Below, one piece after another: positions 17,616 to 26,474 of a stretch of 64,000 nucleotides of DNA. Positions within the stretch are counted from its first letter, which is position 1. Each line of letters starts with the position of its first letter. A program made the translations under genes and the position numbers. A model generated the notes under the pieces. The model was not told where the DNA came from and ran no database searches. It was given only the letters and a program-made list of their open reading frames with translations. Source of the stretch: Variovorax sp. V213 (GTDB lineage Bacteria; Pseudomonadota; Gammaproteobacteria; Burkholderiales; Burkholderiaceae_C); the NCBI RefSeq assembly GCF_041154455.1, contig NZ_AP028664.1, positions 4,217,001 through 4,281,000 of the forward strand. Direction: 5' to 3'.

Positions 17616-19001
17616 ATGAGCCGGCTCGTCGTCGTTTCGAACCGCGTCGCGGATCCGCGCAAGCCGGCCGCGGGCGGCCTGGCCGTCGCACTCGGCGAAA
17701 GCCTGCAGCAAAGCGGCGGCCTGTGGTTCGGCTGGAGCGGGCAGATCGTCGAGGACGGTCCCACGGGGGAAGGCGAGCTGCACATGCTGCAGGCCGGCAA
17801 GGTCACGCTCGCCACCATCGACCTGAGCCGCGAGGACCACGACAGCTACTACCTCGGCTACAGCAACGACGTGCTGTGGCCGGTGTTCCACAACCGGCTC
17901 GACCTGGCCCATTTCGACGCCGGCTTCATCGGCGGCTACCGGCGCGTGAACCAGCTGTTCGCGCGCAAGCTGATGCCGCTCCTGAAGCCCGACGACATCA
18001 TCTGGATCCACGACTACCACCTGATGCCGCTCGCGGCCGAGTTGCGTGCCATGGGCTGTCGGCAGCGCATCGGCTTCTTCCTGCACATTCCGCTGCCGCC
18101 GCAGATCATCATCGCGGCCGTTCCGCAGCACGAGTGGCTCATGCGTTCGCTGTTCTCCTACGACCTGATCGGCTTCCAGGCGCAGCAGGACGTGCAGCAT
18201 TTCGAGCACTATGTGCGCAACGAAGCCCACGGCGAATACCTGGGCGACGAGATGTACCGCGCCTACGGGCAGACGGTGCGCTGCAGCTCCTTCCCCATCG
18301 GCATCGACGTCGACGAGTTCGCCGCGCTCACGCACGCGAAAGAGTCCCGCGACATGTTCGAGACCATGAAGCGCGAGTATTCGCAGCGCCGGCTGCTGCT
18401 GGGCATCGACCGGCTCGACTACTCCAAAGGCATTCCGCAGCGGGTGCGGGCCTTTCGCGAGCTGCTGGCCAACTACCCCGAGAACCGGCGCAGCGCCACG
18501 CTGATCCAGATTGCATCGCCCACGCGCGAAACGGTCGATGCCTACGGCGACATCCGGCGCGAGCTCGAGTCGCTGTGCGGTGCCATCAACGGCGACTACG
18601 GCGAACTGGACTGGATGCCGGTGCGCTACATCCACCGCATGGTGGCACGCAAGCGCGTGCCAGGGCTGTGCCGCGCCGCAGCGGTCGGCCTGGTGACGCC
18701 GCTGCGCGACGGCATGAACCTCGTCGCCAAGGAATACATCGCGGCGCAAGACCCGGCCGACCCGGGCGTGCTGGTGCTGTCGCGCTTTGCCGGCGCGGCC
18801 GAGCAGCTGAAGGAAGCCCTGCTGGTGAATCCGTACGACACGCACGGCACGGCCGAAACGGTGCAGCAGGCGCTGCAGATGCCGCTCGAGGAGCGGCGCG
18901 AGCGGCACCAGAAGCTGCTGTCGCGCATCCGCGAGCAGGACATCCATTGGTGGCGGCGCAGCTTTCTCGACGCGCTGCGCCACGCCGCGAGCCAGCGTTA
19001 G
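17616..19001 (+). CDS. otsA: trehalose-6-phosphate synthase
   Basis: Transfers glucose from UDP-glucose to glucose-6-phosphate to give trehalose-6-phosphate. 461 residues, a GT20/GT-B fold of standard length. The N-terminus MSRLVVVSNRVADP with the glycine loop AAGGLAVAL, GLWFGWSG, HDYHLMPLAAELR and the C-terminal GLVTPLRDGMNLVAKEYIAAQ carry the family's UDP-glucose and Glc-6-P contacts. The ATG at 17616 matches the family start; the same frame is open upstream but that part is not homologous. It is the last gene of the otsB-GH15-otsA operon and is convergent with a small unknown gene. Confidence 0.96.
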   Translation: MSRLVVVSNRVADPRKPAAGGLAVALGESLQQSGGLWFGWSGQIVEDGPTGEGELHMLQAGKVTLATIDLSREDHDSYYLGYSNDVLWPVFHNRLDLAHFDAGFIGGYRRVNQLFARKLMPLLKPDDIIWIHDYHLMPLAAELRAMGCRQRIGFFLHIPLPPQIIIAAVPQHEWLMRSLFSYDLIGFQAQQDVQHFEHYVRNEAHGEYLGDEMYRAYGQTVRCSSFPIGIDVDEFAALTHAKESRDMFETMKREYSQRRLLLGIDRLDYSKGIPQRVRAFRELLANYPENRRSATLIQIASPTRETVDAYGDIRRELESLCGAINGDYGELDWMPVRYIHRMVARKRVPGLCRAAAVGLVTPLRDGMNLVAKEYIAAQDPADPGVLVLSRFAGAAEQLKEALLVNPYDTHGTAETVQQALQMPLEERRERHQKLLSRIREQDIHWWRRSFLDALRHAASQR

Positions 19002-19013
19002 AAAGCCGGCCGC

Positions 19014-19355
19014 TCAGGTGCCGGTCAGGAGGCGCACCAGGCGCATCACGGGCCGGGTCTCGGCGGGCCGAGCGGCCGGTGCGGATGCCTGCTGCGGCGC
19101 ATGGACCCGCAGCCGCACCGGCGTGAGCGCCGACAGTTCGATCCAGCCGCCGCGTTCCAGGCGATGCACGTCGCCTTCGGCCAGCACGGTCTTCACGGTG
19201 AACACGGTGTCGCCGAACCATGACGGCGGCGACACGAGCTGTGCCTGGCCTTCCAGCATCTCGACCCACGTGGCGGGGTCGAGCGGGGTGCGCAGGGCTT
19301 GCCCCGCTTGCAGGATGACGATGTCGGGCAGTTGGTCGAGCGTGAGGGGGGACAT
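19014..19355 (-). CDS. small protein of unknown function
   Basis: A 113-residue acidic-to-neutral protein that I cannot assign. It has no signal peptide or membrane segment. It contains short beta-strand-like segments (IVILQAGQALRTPLD, WVEMLEGQAQLVSPPSWFGDTVFTVKTVL, HRLERGGWIELSALTPVRLRVH) and a Pro/Ala/Arg-rich tail. The pattern is compatible with a small barrel and has a loose resemblance to the DUF2917-type protein at 7959, but this is weak. It is convergent with otsA and divergent from the MocR-type regulator, so it may be that regulator's target. Codon bias agrees with a real gene. Confidence 0.6.
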   Translation of the reverse strand: MSPLTLDQLPDIVILQAGQALRTPLDPATWVEMLEGQAQLVSPPSWFGDTVFTVKTVLAEGDVHRLERGGWIELSALTPVRLRVHAPQQASAPAARPAETRPVMRLVRLLTGT

Positions 19356-19456
19356 GGCGCGGCTTCCGGAGTGGGTGCGGCCATCGTAGGAATTCGGGCG
19401 CCCAAAAAACAGGCACACACCAAGGCGATTCGCACCGGAACAGCGGGTGGCACGGC

Positions 19457-19496
19457 GCATCTGTTATGGTCGTTTTCCTGTGCAACTGCATCTGTT
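19457..19496. promoter_or_regulatory. GCATCTGTT direct repeats (candidate MocR operator)
   Basis: GCATCTGTT occurs at 19457-19465 and again at 19488-19496, a perfect 9-base direct repeat with 31-base spacing (three helical turns). A TATGGT -10 candidate (19465-19470) lies between the copies. MocR-type regulators bind direct repeats near their own promoters, so this is a plausible operator for the gene that follows, or for the divergent one. Confidence 0.5.
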
Positions 19497-19528
19497 TTCG
19501 GATGCGCGATAGGGAGAGCATCGACGCC

Positions 19529-21052
19529 ATGGACTCGCTACCGCTCTACCGCCAGCTCGCAGCGCACTACGTGGACGCGATTCACACCGGCTCGCTCAAG
19601 CAGGGCGACAAGCTGCCGTCGCTGCGCAGCCTCATGCGCCTGCACGACATCAGCCTTTCGACCGCACTGCAACTGTGCCGCACGATGGAGAGCGATGGAT
19701 GGGTCGAGGCACGCGACCGGTCGGGGTATTTCGTGCGCCGGCCGCGGCGCCTGGCCATTGCGCCGATGGAGGAGCCGGCCGCCGGCGTGCCGCCCGATCC
19801 GGCGCAGTACGTGGGCATCCATGCGAAGGTGTCGGACTTCGTGGCGCGCCGCCGACAGATTCCCGAGAAGCTCAACCTCTCGATCGCGCGTGGCGCGCCC
19901 GAGCTGTACCCGGCCGAAGCGCTGCGCAATGCGATGACGCGCATGCTGCGCCAGCAGCCCGAGATGCTGGCGGTCGCGTCGCCGCTGAAAGGCCATCGCC
20001 AGTTCCGCGAGGTGCTCGCGCAGCGCAGCCTGCGCGTGGGCATGGCGATCTCGCCAGACGATATTCTGGTCACCAACGGCTGCATCGAGGCCCTTAACCT
20101 CGCGCTGCGCGCCGTGGCGCAGCCAGGCGACACGGTGGCGGTGGAGTCGCCCACCTTCTACGGCCTGCTGCAGGTGCTCGAAAGCCTTGGCATGCGCGCG
20201 CTGGAGATCCCGACCAGCCCGCAGACCGGCCTTTCCATCGAGGCACTGGAGCTTGCGATCAGCACCTACGACAACATCAAGGCCGTGGTGGTAGTGCCGC
20301 ACCTGCAGAACCCGCTGGGCAGCCTGATGCCCGACGCCCACAAGGCGCGGCTGGCGCAGCTGTGCGAGCGGCACGCGATTCCTCTGATCGAGGACGACAC
20401 CTACAGCGAACTGGTCGACGCCCCGACGCCGCCGCGCGCGCTCAAGTCGTGGGACACCAGCGGCAACGTGATTCATTGCGCCTCGCTGCACAAGATTCTT
20501 GCGCCCGGCCTGCGGCTGGGCTGGATCACCGCCGGACGCTGGCAGGCGCGGGTGGAAATGCTCAAGTTTGCGCAGACGCGCAACAACGAAGGGCTCTCGC
20601 AAGGCGCGGCGGGCCTTTTCATGGGCACCGGCGCCTACGACCGCCATCTGCGCCATCTGCGCGGGTGCCTCAAGACCCAGCGCGAGCAGACCGCCGATGC
20701 GATTGCCAGCTACTTTCCCGCGGGCACGCGCATCAACCTGCCGCCCGGCGGGCTGCAGCTGTGGGTCGAGCTGCCCGAACGGCTTTCTTCTTCACGGGTC
20801 TTCGATGCGGCGCTGGCCGAGCGCATCGTGGTGGCGCCCGGCACGCTGTTCTCCAATTCTTCCCGCTTCGACCACTACCTGCGCATCAATTGCGGCTGGC
20901 CTTACGGCGAGCCGGTCGACACCGGCCTGCGCCGGCTGGGCCAGATCATCGAGACGCTGAGCCGCGGCGCGGGCCCGGGGACGGCACCCGCTGCGACCGC
21001 CTGGCCGCCCGAGGCGCGCAGGCTTCAGTCGAGCAGCGCGAGAGCTGCGTAG
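19529..21052 (+). CDS. MocR-type regulator (GntR HTH fused to aminotransferase-like domain)
   Basis: A 507-residue fusion. The N-terminal GntR winged helix (1-75; LPLYRQLAAHYVDAIHTGSL, then KLPSLRSLMRLHDIS) is joined by a linker to a fold-type I aminotransferase domain (about 100-480). The PLP site shows NPLGSLMP, DDTYSEL and the Schiff-base Lys in SLHKILAPGLRLGW. MocR proteins use PLP or a PLP-amino-acid adduct as effector rather than catalysing transamination. The ATG at 19529 is preferred: GGGAGAG lies upstream and the family start is at PLYRQ; ATGs at 19502 and 19466 are alternatives. Its 3' end overlaps the convergent ROK kinase by 28 bases. Confidence 0.9.
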   Translation: MDSLPLYRQLAAHYVDAIHTGSLKQGDKLPSLRSLMRLHDISLSTALQLCRTMESDGWVEARDRSGYFVRRPRRLAIAPMEEPAAGVPPDPAQYVGIHAKVSDFVARRRQIPEKLNLSIARGAPELYPAEALRNAMTRMLRQQPEMLAVASPLKGHRQFREVLAQRSLRVGMAISPDDILVTNGCIEALNLALRAVAQPGDTVAVESPTFYGLLQVLESLGMRALEIPTSPQTGLSIEALELAISTYDNIKAVVVVPHLQNPLGSLMPDAHKARLAQLCERHAIPLIEDDTYSELVDAPTPPRALKSWDTSGNVIHCASLHKILAPGLRLGWITAGRWQARVEMLKFAQTRNNEGLSQGAAGLFMGTGAYDRHLRHLRGCLKTQREQTADAIASYFPAGTRINLPPGGLQLWVELPERLSSSRVFDAALAERIVVAPGTLFSNSSRFDHYLRINCGWPYGEPVDTGLRRLGQIIETLSRGAGPGTAPAATAWPPEARRLQSSSARAA

Positions 21053-21951
21053 TCACCGACCTTTTCGCCGAGTCCCGCAGGCACCAGCATCACGCCGCGC
21101 GTGAGCGGCAGCAGCTTGCCGTCGACCTGCGCCTGCAGCCGCGGCAGCAGAAAGTCGCGGTGGTGCCAGAACACGCTGCCGCCCAGGCTGATGCGCTGGA
21201 GATCGAGCGTGGCCACCAGGTTGTAGATCATCCGGCCCATGACGCGGCACAAGGCATCGACGATCTCGATGGCGTGGGCTTCGCCGCCCGACGCGGCCGC
21301 GAACAGCTCGGGCGCGGGCTGCCCCAGGCGGCGCGCGATGGAGTTGCCCGCCACCAGCGCCTCCACGTCACCGAGGTTGCCGCAGCCGCAGAGCGCGCCG
21401 CTGGCGTCGTCCGCCACGAAACTGTGGCCCGCATGTCCGGCGTTGCCGTTCTTGCCGCGCAGCGCACGGCCGTCGACGCACAGGCCCACGCCCACGCCGG
21501 TGCTCCAGGTGACGTAGGCGCAGTGGTCCAGCCCCTGCAGCGCGCCCCACTGGCGCTCGGCCTCGAGCGCCGCCACCGCGTCGTTCTCGACCCGCACGCT
21601 GCCGAAGCGCCGGGCCAGCGGTGCTTCGATGATTGCCGTCATCCAGTTGTTGGGCAGGCCACGCGCCGGCCCTGCAATGCCGCCGCAGATGTTCGGCGTG
21701 GCGAGTTCCACCAAGCCGTCACGCAGCTCGAAGGGCCCGGTCGAGGACACGCCCACGCGATCGATCGAGGCGATATCGACGCCTTGTTCGGCGCAGGCTT
21801 CCTCGATCATCCGGATGATCTGCACGGCCACGGCATCGTTGTTGCCGGTCTTGGCGGTCGGCTCGCTGCGGCGGCCAAGCAGCGGCGCATCGCTCGAGGG
21901 GGAAAGGCTCACGGCCACCTTGGTGCCGCCGATGTCGACGCAGGCTCTCAT
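21025..21951 (-). CDS. ROK family sugar kinase
   Basis: A 308-residue ROK (repressor/ORF/kinase) protein without an N-terminal HTH, so a kinase rather than a repressor. The ATP loop is VDIGGTKVAV (residues 5-14). A catalytic-Asp region VENDAVAALEAE and the zinc/structural motif GHAGHSFVADDASGALCGCGNLGDVEALV (CxCGxxGD-type, with Cys-x-Cys-Gly-x-x-Gly) follow. ROK kinases phosphorylate glucose, fructose, N-acetylglucosamine or N-acetylmannosamine; the sequence alone does not decide between them. It is convergent with the MocR gene and upstream of a DUF2905 gene in the opposite order. No sugar transporter lies nearby. Confidence 0.88.
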   Translation of the reverse strand: MRACVDIGGTKVAVSLSPSSDAPLLGRRSEPTAKTGNNDAVAVQIIRMIEEACAEQGVDIASIDRVGVSSTGPFELRDGLVELATPNICGGIAGPARGLPNNWMTAIIEAPLARRFGSVRVENDAVAALEAERQWGALQGLDHCAYVTWSTGVGVGLCVDGRALRGKNGNAGHAGHSFVADDASGALCGCGNLGDVEALVAGNSIARRLGQPAPELFAAASGGEAHAIEIVDALCRVMGRMIYNLVATLDLQRISLGGSVFWHHRDFLLPRLQAQVDGKLLPLTRGVMLVPAGLGEKVGDYAALALLD

Positions 21952-21994
21952 CGCGTGGTTCTTCTCTTTTCGGACGTTGGGTTCATCGGTTGCG

Positions 21995-22189
21995 CTAGAT
22001 GAAGCGCGCCACCAGCGCCGCGATCATGCTGAGCACCAGGGTGCTCGAGATCGGCAGCTGCCAGTCGCGGCCAAAAGCGCGAAATTCGAAATCGCCGGGC
22101 AGCCGCCCGAAGCCGAACCGGCGCAGCCAGGCGGTGAGGCCGCTCATGAGCACCAGGGCAAGGACGACGACGATCAGCCAGCGGATCAT
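21995..22189 (-). CDS. DUF2905 family small membrane protein
   Basis: A 64-residue protein with two hydrophobic segments (residues 3-18 and 46-63) separated by FGRLPGDFEFRAFGRDWQLPIS, which matches the conserved LPGDI/F centre of DUF2905. It is probably an inner-membrane hairpin; the function is unknown. It sits 19 bases after the start-distal end of hisN on the same strand, so hisN and this gene are likely co-transcribed. Confidence 0.85.
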   Translation of the reverse strand: MIRWLIVVVLALVLMSGLTAWLRRFGFGRLPGDFEFRAFGRDWQLPISSTLVLSMIAALVARFI

Positions 22190-22208
22190 GGAAACAGTCT
22201 AGGCCGAT

Positions 22209-22991
22209 TCAAGCCTGCGCCGCGAGGATGGCCATCGCCTGCTCGTGGAGTTCGGGCGTGGCGGCGGCAATCACGCGGCCGTCGGACTTGAGCCCCAGCG
22301 GCTGGCCTTGCCAGTCGGTGATGACGCCGCCCGCAGCCTCGATCAGGCCTGCCGGGCCGAGGTAGTCATAGGGCTGCAGGCCGGTTTCCACCACGAGATC
22401 GATGGTGCCGCCGGCCAGCTGGGCATAGCCATAGCAGTCGCCGCCGAAGCGCCGCATGGCGCACTGCCGGCTGAGCCGGTCGAAGGCCTGCCAATCGTCC
22501 GGCGCGAAGATGTCGGGCGAGGTGGTGACGATGCGCGCCTTGGCCACCTCGGTGCAGCCGCTTGCGCGCACCGGCTGGCCGTCGCGCGTGGCGCCCTTGC
22601 CGGGCTGGCCGATCCAGCGCTCTTTCAGTACCGGCATGTCGACCATGCCAAGCACCACGCGCTCGCCTTGCAGCACGCCGATGAGCGTGCCCCACAGTGG
22701 CGATCCGGTGATGAAGCTGCGCGTGCCGTCGATCGGATCGAGCACCCAGACGCGCTCGGCGTCGAGCCGCTCGAGGCCGTGCTCCTCGCCGAAGATGCCG
22801 TCGGCCGCGGCACGCTCGGCCAGGATCTCGCGCATGGCCGTTTCTGCGGCGCGGTCCGCCAGGGTCACGGGGCTCGCATCGGCCTTGGTGACGATGTCGA
22901 GCGGCGTGCGGAAGTAATGCATCGATTGCGCGGCAGCCGCGTCGGCCAGCGCATTGGCAATCGACAGGAGATCGGGGGTCGGGGGGCTCAT
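22209..22991 (-). CDS. hisN: inositol monophosphatase-family phosphatase, histidinol-phosphatase-like
   Basis: A 260-residue lithium-sensitive-type phosphatase. Metal-binding motifs are present: IFGEEHG (about residue 70), the diagnostic VLDPIDGTRSFITG (about 88) and GGDCYGYAQLAGGTIDLVVE (about 190-210, including the third Asp region). The sequence is closer to the HisN branch, which removes phosphate from histidinol-phosphate, than to SuhB. No his genes are in the window, so the substrate is inferred and inositol or other monophosphates remain possible. The ATG at 22991 is used because the longer upstream frame is not family sequence. Confidence 0.85.
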   Translation of the reverse strand: MSPPTPDLLSIANALADAAAAQSMHYFRTPLDIVTKADASPVTLADRAAETAMREILAERAAADGIFGEEHGLERLDAERVWVLDPIDGTRSFITGSPLWGTLIGVLQGERVVLGMVDMPVLKERWIGQPGKGATRDGQPVRASGCTEVAKARIVTTSPDIFAPDDWQAFDRLSRQCAMRRFGGDCYGYAQLAGGTIDLVVETGLQPYDYLGPAGLIEAAGGVITDWQGQPLGLKSDGRVIAAATPELHEQAMAILAAQA

Positions 22992-23099
22992 GGAGAAGTC
23001 ACGCGTGCCAAAAACTGCAATTAGACCCGAGGCGGGCCGGTTTGACATGCCGGGGGCCCTCGCTCTAGCATGGCCCGGAACTGCCCTCTTCGCTGACCC

Positions 23100-23498
23100 A
23101 TGCTGTCTTCCTTCCGATTTCTGCGCACCGCCCTGTTCGCACTTTTTCTCGGTGCCGCTGCGGCGCTGGCGCAGGCCACGCCTTCCGCGTCGGAGCAGAT
23201 GCTCATCGACACGCTGATCCTGCGCGTTTCGAACATGAAAACGATGACCTTCATGCGCAATGGCGACGAACACAACGCCGCCGATGCCGCAAAGCACATG
23301 AAAGCCAAGTTCGAACACTTCAAGGATGAGATCGTCACCGCGGAAGACTTCATCGACCGCTGCGCGTCGCGCTCCGAGATGACGGGCAAGGCCTACCAGG
23401 TGAAGATGCCGGGCGGCGCGGTGAGGGACGCCAACGAGTTTCTCAACGCCGAACTGCGCACGCTGCGCAAGGCCGGCAGCAGGCCCGGCGCCGGCTGA
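23100..23498 (+). CDS. YfeK-like DUF5329 secreted protein
   Basis: A 132-residue protein with a cleavable signal peptide (hydrophobic segment to residue 24, then ALAQATP). The mature part matches the DUF5329/YfeK pattern: MTFMRNGDEHNAADAAKHMKAKF (key residues F-x-R-N-G-x-E-H), then AEDFIDRCASRSEMTGKAYQV and NEFLNAELRTL. It is a small periplasmic protein of unknown function. It is divergent from hisN across 108 bases and convergent with the dioxygenase gene. Confidence 0.85.
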   Translation: MLSSFRFLRTALFALFLGAAAALAQATPSASEQMLIDTLILRVSNMKTMTFMRNGDEHNAADAAKHMKAKFEHFKDEIVTAEDFIDRCASRSEMTGKAYQVKMPGGAVRDANEFLNAELRTLRKAGSRPGAG

Positions 23499-23519
23499 AA
23501 AAGCGTCGAGCCGCCGTCC

Positions 23520-24407
23520 TCAGAACGGCGTGTCGCCGGCGATGGTGGTGCGGTTCAGGCGGCGGCGCAGATGGTCAGGCGTGCCGGCCGCCAGGTGCAT
23601 CAGCGAGCGGTTGTCCCAGAACACCAGGTCGTGCGGCGCCCACCGGTGGCGATACACGAACTCGGGCCTCACGCTGTGCGCGAACAGCTCGGTCAGCAGC
23701 GCGTCGCTCTCCTCTTGCGGCAGGCCGACGATGCCCGTCGTGAAATGCTCGCTGACGAACAGCGCCTTGCGGCCCGTCTCGGGATGCGTGCGCACCACCG
23801 GCTGCACGGCGGGCGTGACCTGGTCGATCTGCCCCTGCGAGAGTTTCGGCCGCCACGGGTTCTTCGCGCGCAGCTCTTCGTACTTGGCAAGGTAGCTGTG
23901 CTCGGCCTTGAGCGGCAGGATGCGCCGCTGCAACTCGGGGCTCAGCGCTTCCCAGGCGAGGTGCTGGTCGGCGAAGAGCGTGTCGCCGCCTTCGCTCGGC
24001 AGCTCCTGCGCATGCAGCAGCGAGCCGAGGCTCGGCTGGGGCTTGTAGGAGAGGTCGGAGTGCCAATAGGCGCCCGCGTCACCGAGGCCGATGGGCTCGC
24101 CGTTTTCCTTGATGTTGGAGACGATCAGGATCTCGGGATGGTTCTTGAGATGGAACTGGTGCAGCACGTGGATTTCAAGCGGGCCGAAACGGCGGCTGAA
24201 TCCGATGTGCTCGGCGGGGGTGATCTGCTGGTTGCGGAACACGAGGACGTGATGGTCCAGGTGGGCACGGTGGATGCGCGCGAAATCTTCGTTGTTGATG
24301 GGCTTGGAGATGTCGAGGCCGAGGATTTCTGCGCCTACGGGGGCGGGGAAGGGGCGCACTTCGAAGTGCTGCGGAGCGGGTTCGGCTTTGCTTTGAGAAG
24401 CGGTCAT
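23520..24407 (-). CDS. TauD/TfdA family Fe(II)/2-oxoglutarate dioxygenase
   Basis: A 295-residue oxygenase with a jelly-roll fold. The metal triad is visible: HSD in AYWHSDLSY (about residue 116-118) and the distal His in RSLMHLA (about 272), with the 2-oxoglutarate-binding Arg in DHLRRRLNRTT. Family members hydroxylate taurine, alkylsulfates, 2,4-D or other small substrates to release sulfite or cleave ethers. No transporter or sulfur gene lies beside it, so the substrate is unknown. It forms a single-gene unit on the minus strand, with a strong hairpin between it and the next minus-strand gene. Confidence 0.9.
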   Translation of the reverse strand: MTASQSKAEPAPQHFEVRPFPAPVGAEILGLDISKPINNEDFARIHRAHLDHHVLVFRNQQITPAEHIGFSRRFGPLEIHVLHQFHLKNHPEILIVSNIKENGEPIGLGDAGAYWHSDLSYKPQPSLGSLLHAQELPSEGGDTLFADQHLAWEALSPELQRRILPLKAEHSYLAKYEELRAKNPWRPKLSQGQIDQVTPAVQPVVRTHPETGRKALFVSEHFTTGIVGLPQEESDALLTELFAHSVRPEFVYRHRWAPHDLVFWDNRSLMHLAAGTPDHLRRRLNRTTIAGDTPF

Positions 24408-24485
24408 TCCGCCAATGTAGGTTTCGCGGGACGTTTGATCAACGAACTCTTCGTTGGTAGCTTATTTGTGGATCTTTTTTGGGTT

Positions 24486-24513
24486 CCGAGGCCGGGTCTC
24501 GCCCCGGCCTCGG
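24486..24513 (-). terminator. strong hairpin downstream of the MidA-like gene
   Basis: CCGAGGCCGGG and CCCGGCCTCGG form a perfect 11-bp stem with a 6-base loop. It lies about 30 bases past the stop of the minus-strand methyltransferase. There is no T-run directly after the stem, so it may be an intergenic repeat or an RNA-stabilising element rather than a standard terminator. Confidence 0.5.
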
Positions 24514-24541
24514 GAAGCAAACAAGCTAAAGAACTAAAGAG

Positions 24542-25654
24542 TCAAAGGGTATGACTCCGATCCCCCTCGACAAACCCCATCGCATCCCAAGGCTCGCCAA
24601 CAGCAAACCCCACCACCTTGAACAACTCCCCCATCTCATGCTCATGAATGAGCCGAGCCGCCATCCCCCGCTCGGCAGTGGTGCCTTGCTCCATCCTCGA
24701 CAGCAAGCCGCAGTTCAGCAGAAAGCGCGCCTGGCTGGTGTAGCCCAGCACCTCGAGCCCCGCTTCCTGCCCCGCGAGGGCAATGCCCGTGAAATTGACG
24801 TGCGCCGTGATGTCCTTGTAGCCCACGTCGGACAGCGGATCGCCATCGGCCTGGTGCGCCCGGTGGCACATCACCGTCCCCATGTGGCGCTGCGGGTGGT
24901 AGTACTCACGCTCCGGAAAACCATAGTCGATGAAGAAGGCCGCACCTTTCTTCAGACGGTCCGCCAGCGTGGCGACGAAAGCTTCGGCCTGGGGATGGAT
25001 TTCGGTCAGGTAGCCGTGCTCGCCCGGCACCTCGAACGGTGGCCGCAGACCGGTCCCGCGGTCGGCCCAGGCCCAGCCGTCGGCGCGCGCATTGCGCACG
25101 ACACCGCGCTCGAACCATTGGCCGCCCACGCGCGCCAGCAGCTGTACCGGCATCGCGTCGAGCACCTCGTTGCCGACCACCACGCCCTGCATCGCCTCGG
25201 GAAGCTCGCCGAGCCATTCGACGCGGTCTGCGTAACGCACCAGCGCCTGCTGCTGACGCTCGCGCAAGGTGCCGGACAAGTCGACGATGCGGTAGCGCAC
25301 GTCGCCGCGGCCCATCTCGTCGAGCGCGTGCAGCAACTGCACGGCGAGCGCCCCCGTGCCGGCGCCGAATTCCCAGACCGTGTCGGTGCCGGTCTTCTCC
25401 AGCGCCTCGGCCACCTGCGCCGCGAGCGCCTGGCCGAACATGGGCGTGAGCTCCGGCGCTGTCACGAAGTCGCTGCCCGATGACGGCATGTGGCCGAACT
25501 TGGCGGAGCTGTTGGCGTAGTAGCCCAGCCCCGGCGCGTACAAGGCCAGCGCCATGAAGCGGTCGAAGCCGATCCATCCGCCGGCGCGTTCCACGGCGCG
25601 GGCGATCAGGGTATCGAGGGCGATGGGTAAACTGTTCGTCGTCTTGGTCGTCAC
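24542..25654 (-). CDS. MidA/NDUFAF7-like SAM-dependent methyltransferase
   Basis: A 370-residue class I methyltransferase of the DUF185 family. The N-terminal segment WIGFDRFMALALYAPGLGYYAN is the family signature. SAM-binding motif I is VWEFGAGTGALAVQLL (about residue 95-110), and VGNEVLDAMPVQ and FFIDYGFPEREYYHPQR follow. The human homologue dimethylates an arginine of the complex I subunit NDUFS2; the bacterial substrate is unproven. It is divergent from the pteridine-reductase-like SDR with only 26 bases between the start codons, so the two promoters overlap. Confidence 0.9.
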   Translation of the reverse strand: MTTKTTNSLPIALDTLIARAVERAGGWIGFDRFMALALYAPGLGYYANSSAKFGHMPSSGSDFVTAPELTPMFGQALAAQVAEALEKTGTDTVWEFGAGTGALAVQLLHALDEMGRGDVRYRIVDLSGTLRERQQQALVRYADRVEWLGELPEAMQGVVVGNEVLDAMPVQLLARVGGQWFERGVVRNARADGWAWADRGTGLRPPFEVPGEHGYLTEIHPQAEAFVATLADRLKKGAAFFIDYGFPEREYYHPQRHMGTVMCHRAHQADGDPLSDVGYKDITAHVNFTGIALAGQEAGLEVLGYTSQARFLLNCGLLSRMEQGTTAERGMAARLIHEHEMGELFKVVGFAVGEPWDAMGFVEGDRSHTL

Positions 25655-25680
25655 GCCCCGATTCTCCCTTCTCTCCCCGC

Positions 25681-26466
25681 ATGAGCACAGCGCCTCTTCC
25701 TCCTGTTACTCCGGCCCGCCGCACCGTCCTCGTCACGGGTGCCGGACGCCGGCTGGGCCGCGAGATCGCACTGGTCCTTGCCGCAGGGGGCTGGCAGGTG
25801 GCGGTGCACTTCCGCAGCTCGCGCGCCGAAGCCGAGCAAACTTCGACCGATTGCGCGGGCCTCTCGGGCAGTTCGGCGGTCTTCGAGGCCGACCTGCTCG
25901 ACGAAGGCGCCACCCGCGCCTTGCTGCCGCGCGTGGCGGCGCATTTCGGCGGGGTCGATGCGGTGGTCCACAGTGCGGCCCTCTTCGAGCACGACGATGC
26001 GGCCAGCTTCAGCTATGCGCTCATGGAGCGTCATGCACGCAGCAACACCGGCGCGGCGATTCTGCTGGCGCAGGCGCTGCGCGACCATTTGGCGCTGCGT
26101 GACGCGCAGGGCGCGGTGGTGCACCTGCTCGACCAGAAGCTCTGGAACCCGAACCCCGACTTTCTCAGCTACACGCTCTCCAAGGCCGCGCTCGAAGCCG
26201 CCACGCCCATGCTGGCCATGGCGCTGGCGCCGCGCGTGCGGGTGGTGGGCGTGGCACCCGGCCTCACGCTGCCGAGCCACATGCTGGACGAGGACAAGTT
26301 CTCGCAGCTGCACAAGCTGTCGCCACTGGGCCGATCGTCAACGCCGGCCGACGTGGCGGCGACGGTGAAGTTCGCGCTGGAGAACAACTCGATCACCGGC
26401 ACCACGCTGCTGGTGGACGGCGGCCAGCACCTCATGAAATTCGACCGCGACTTCTCGCTGATGTGA
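25681..26466 (+). CDS. SDR oxidoreductase, pteridine-reductase-like
   Basis: A 261-residue short-chain dehydrogenase. The Rossmann dinucleotide motif is TGAGRRLGREIA (residues 19-30); the GAGRRLG form with two Arg favours NADPH and is typical of pteridine reductases and FolM. The catalytic Tyr-Lys pair lies in SYTLSKAALEAA and the preceding LDQKLWNPNPDF is also characteristic. Its stop overlaps the GTG or precedes the ATG of folB, so the two belong to one transcript. This supports a role in reducing dihydropterin or dihydromonapterin in folate/pterin metabolism, but activity on other carbonyls cannot be excluded. Confidence 0.85.
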   Translation: MSTAPLPPVTPARRTVLVTGAGRRLGREIALVLAAGGWQVAVHFRSSRAEAEQTSTDCAGLSGSSAVFEADLLDEGATRALLPRVAAHFGGVDAVVHSAALFEHDDAASFSYALMERHARSNTGAAILLAQALRDHLALRDAQGAVVHLLDQKLWNPNPDFLSYTLSKAALEAATPMLAMALAPRVRVVGVAPGLTLPSHMLDEDKFSQLHKLSPLGRSSTPADVAATVKFALENNSITGTTLLVDGGQHLMKFDRDFSLM

Positions 26467-26474
26467 GTCCCACC

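Noticed and set aside
24486..24513. Canonical rho-independent terminator
   Set aside because: The 11-bp stem is strong, but no T-run follows on either strand, so it is listed as a hairpin of uncertain role.
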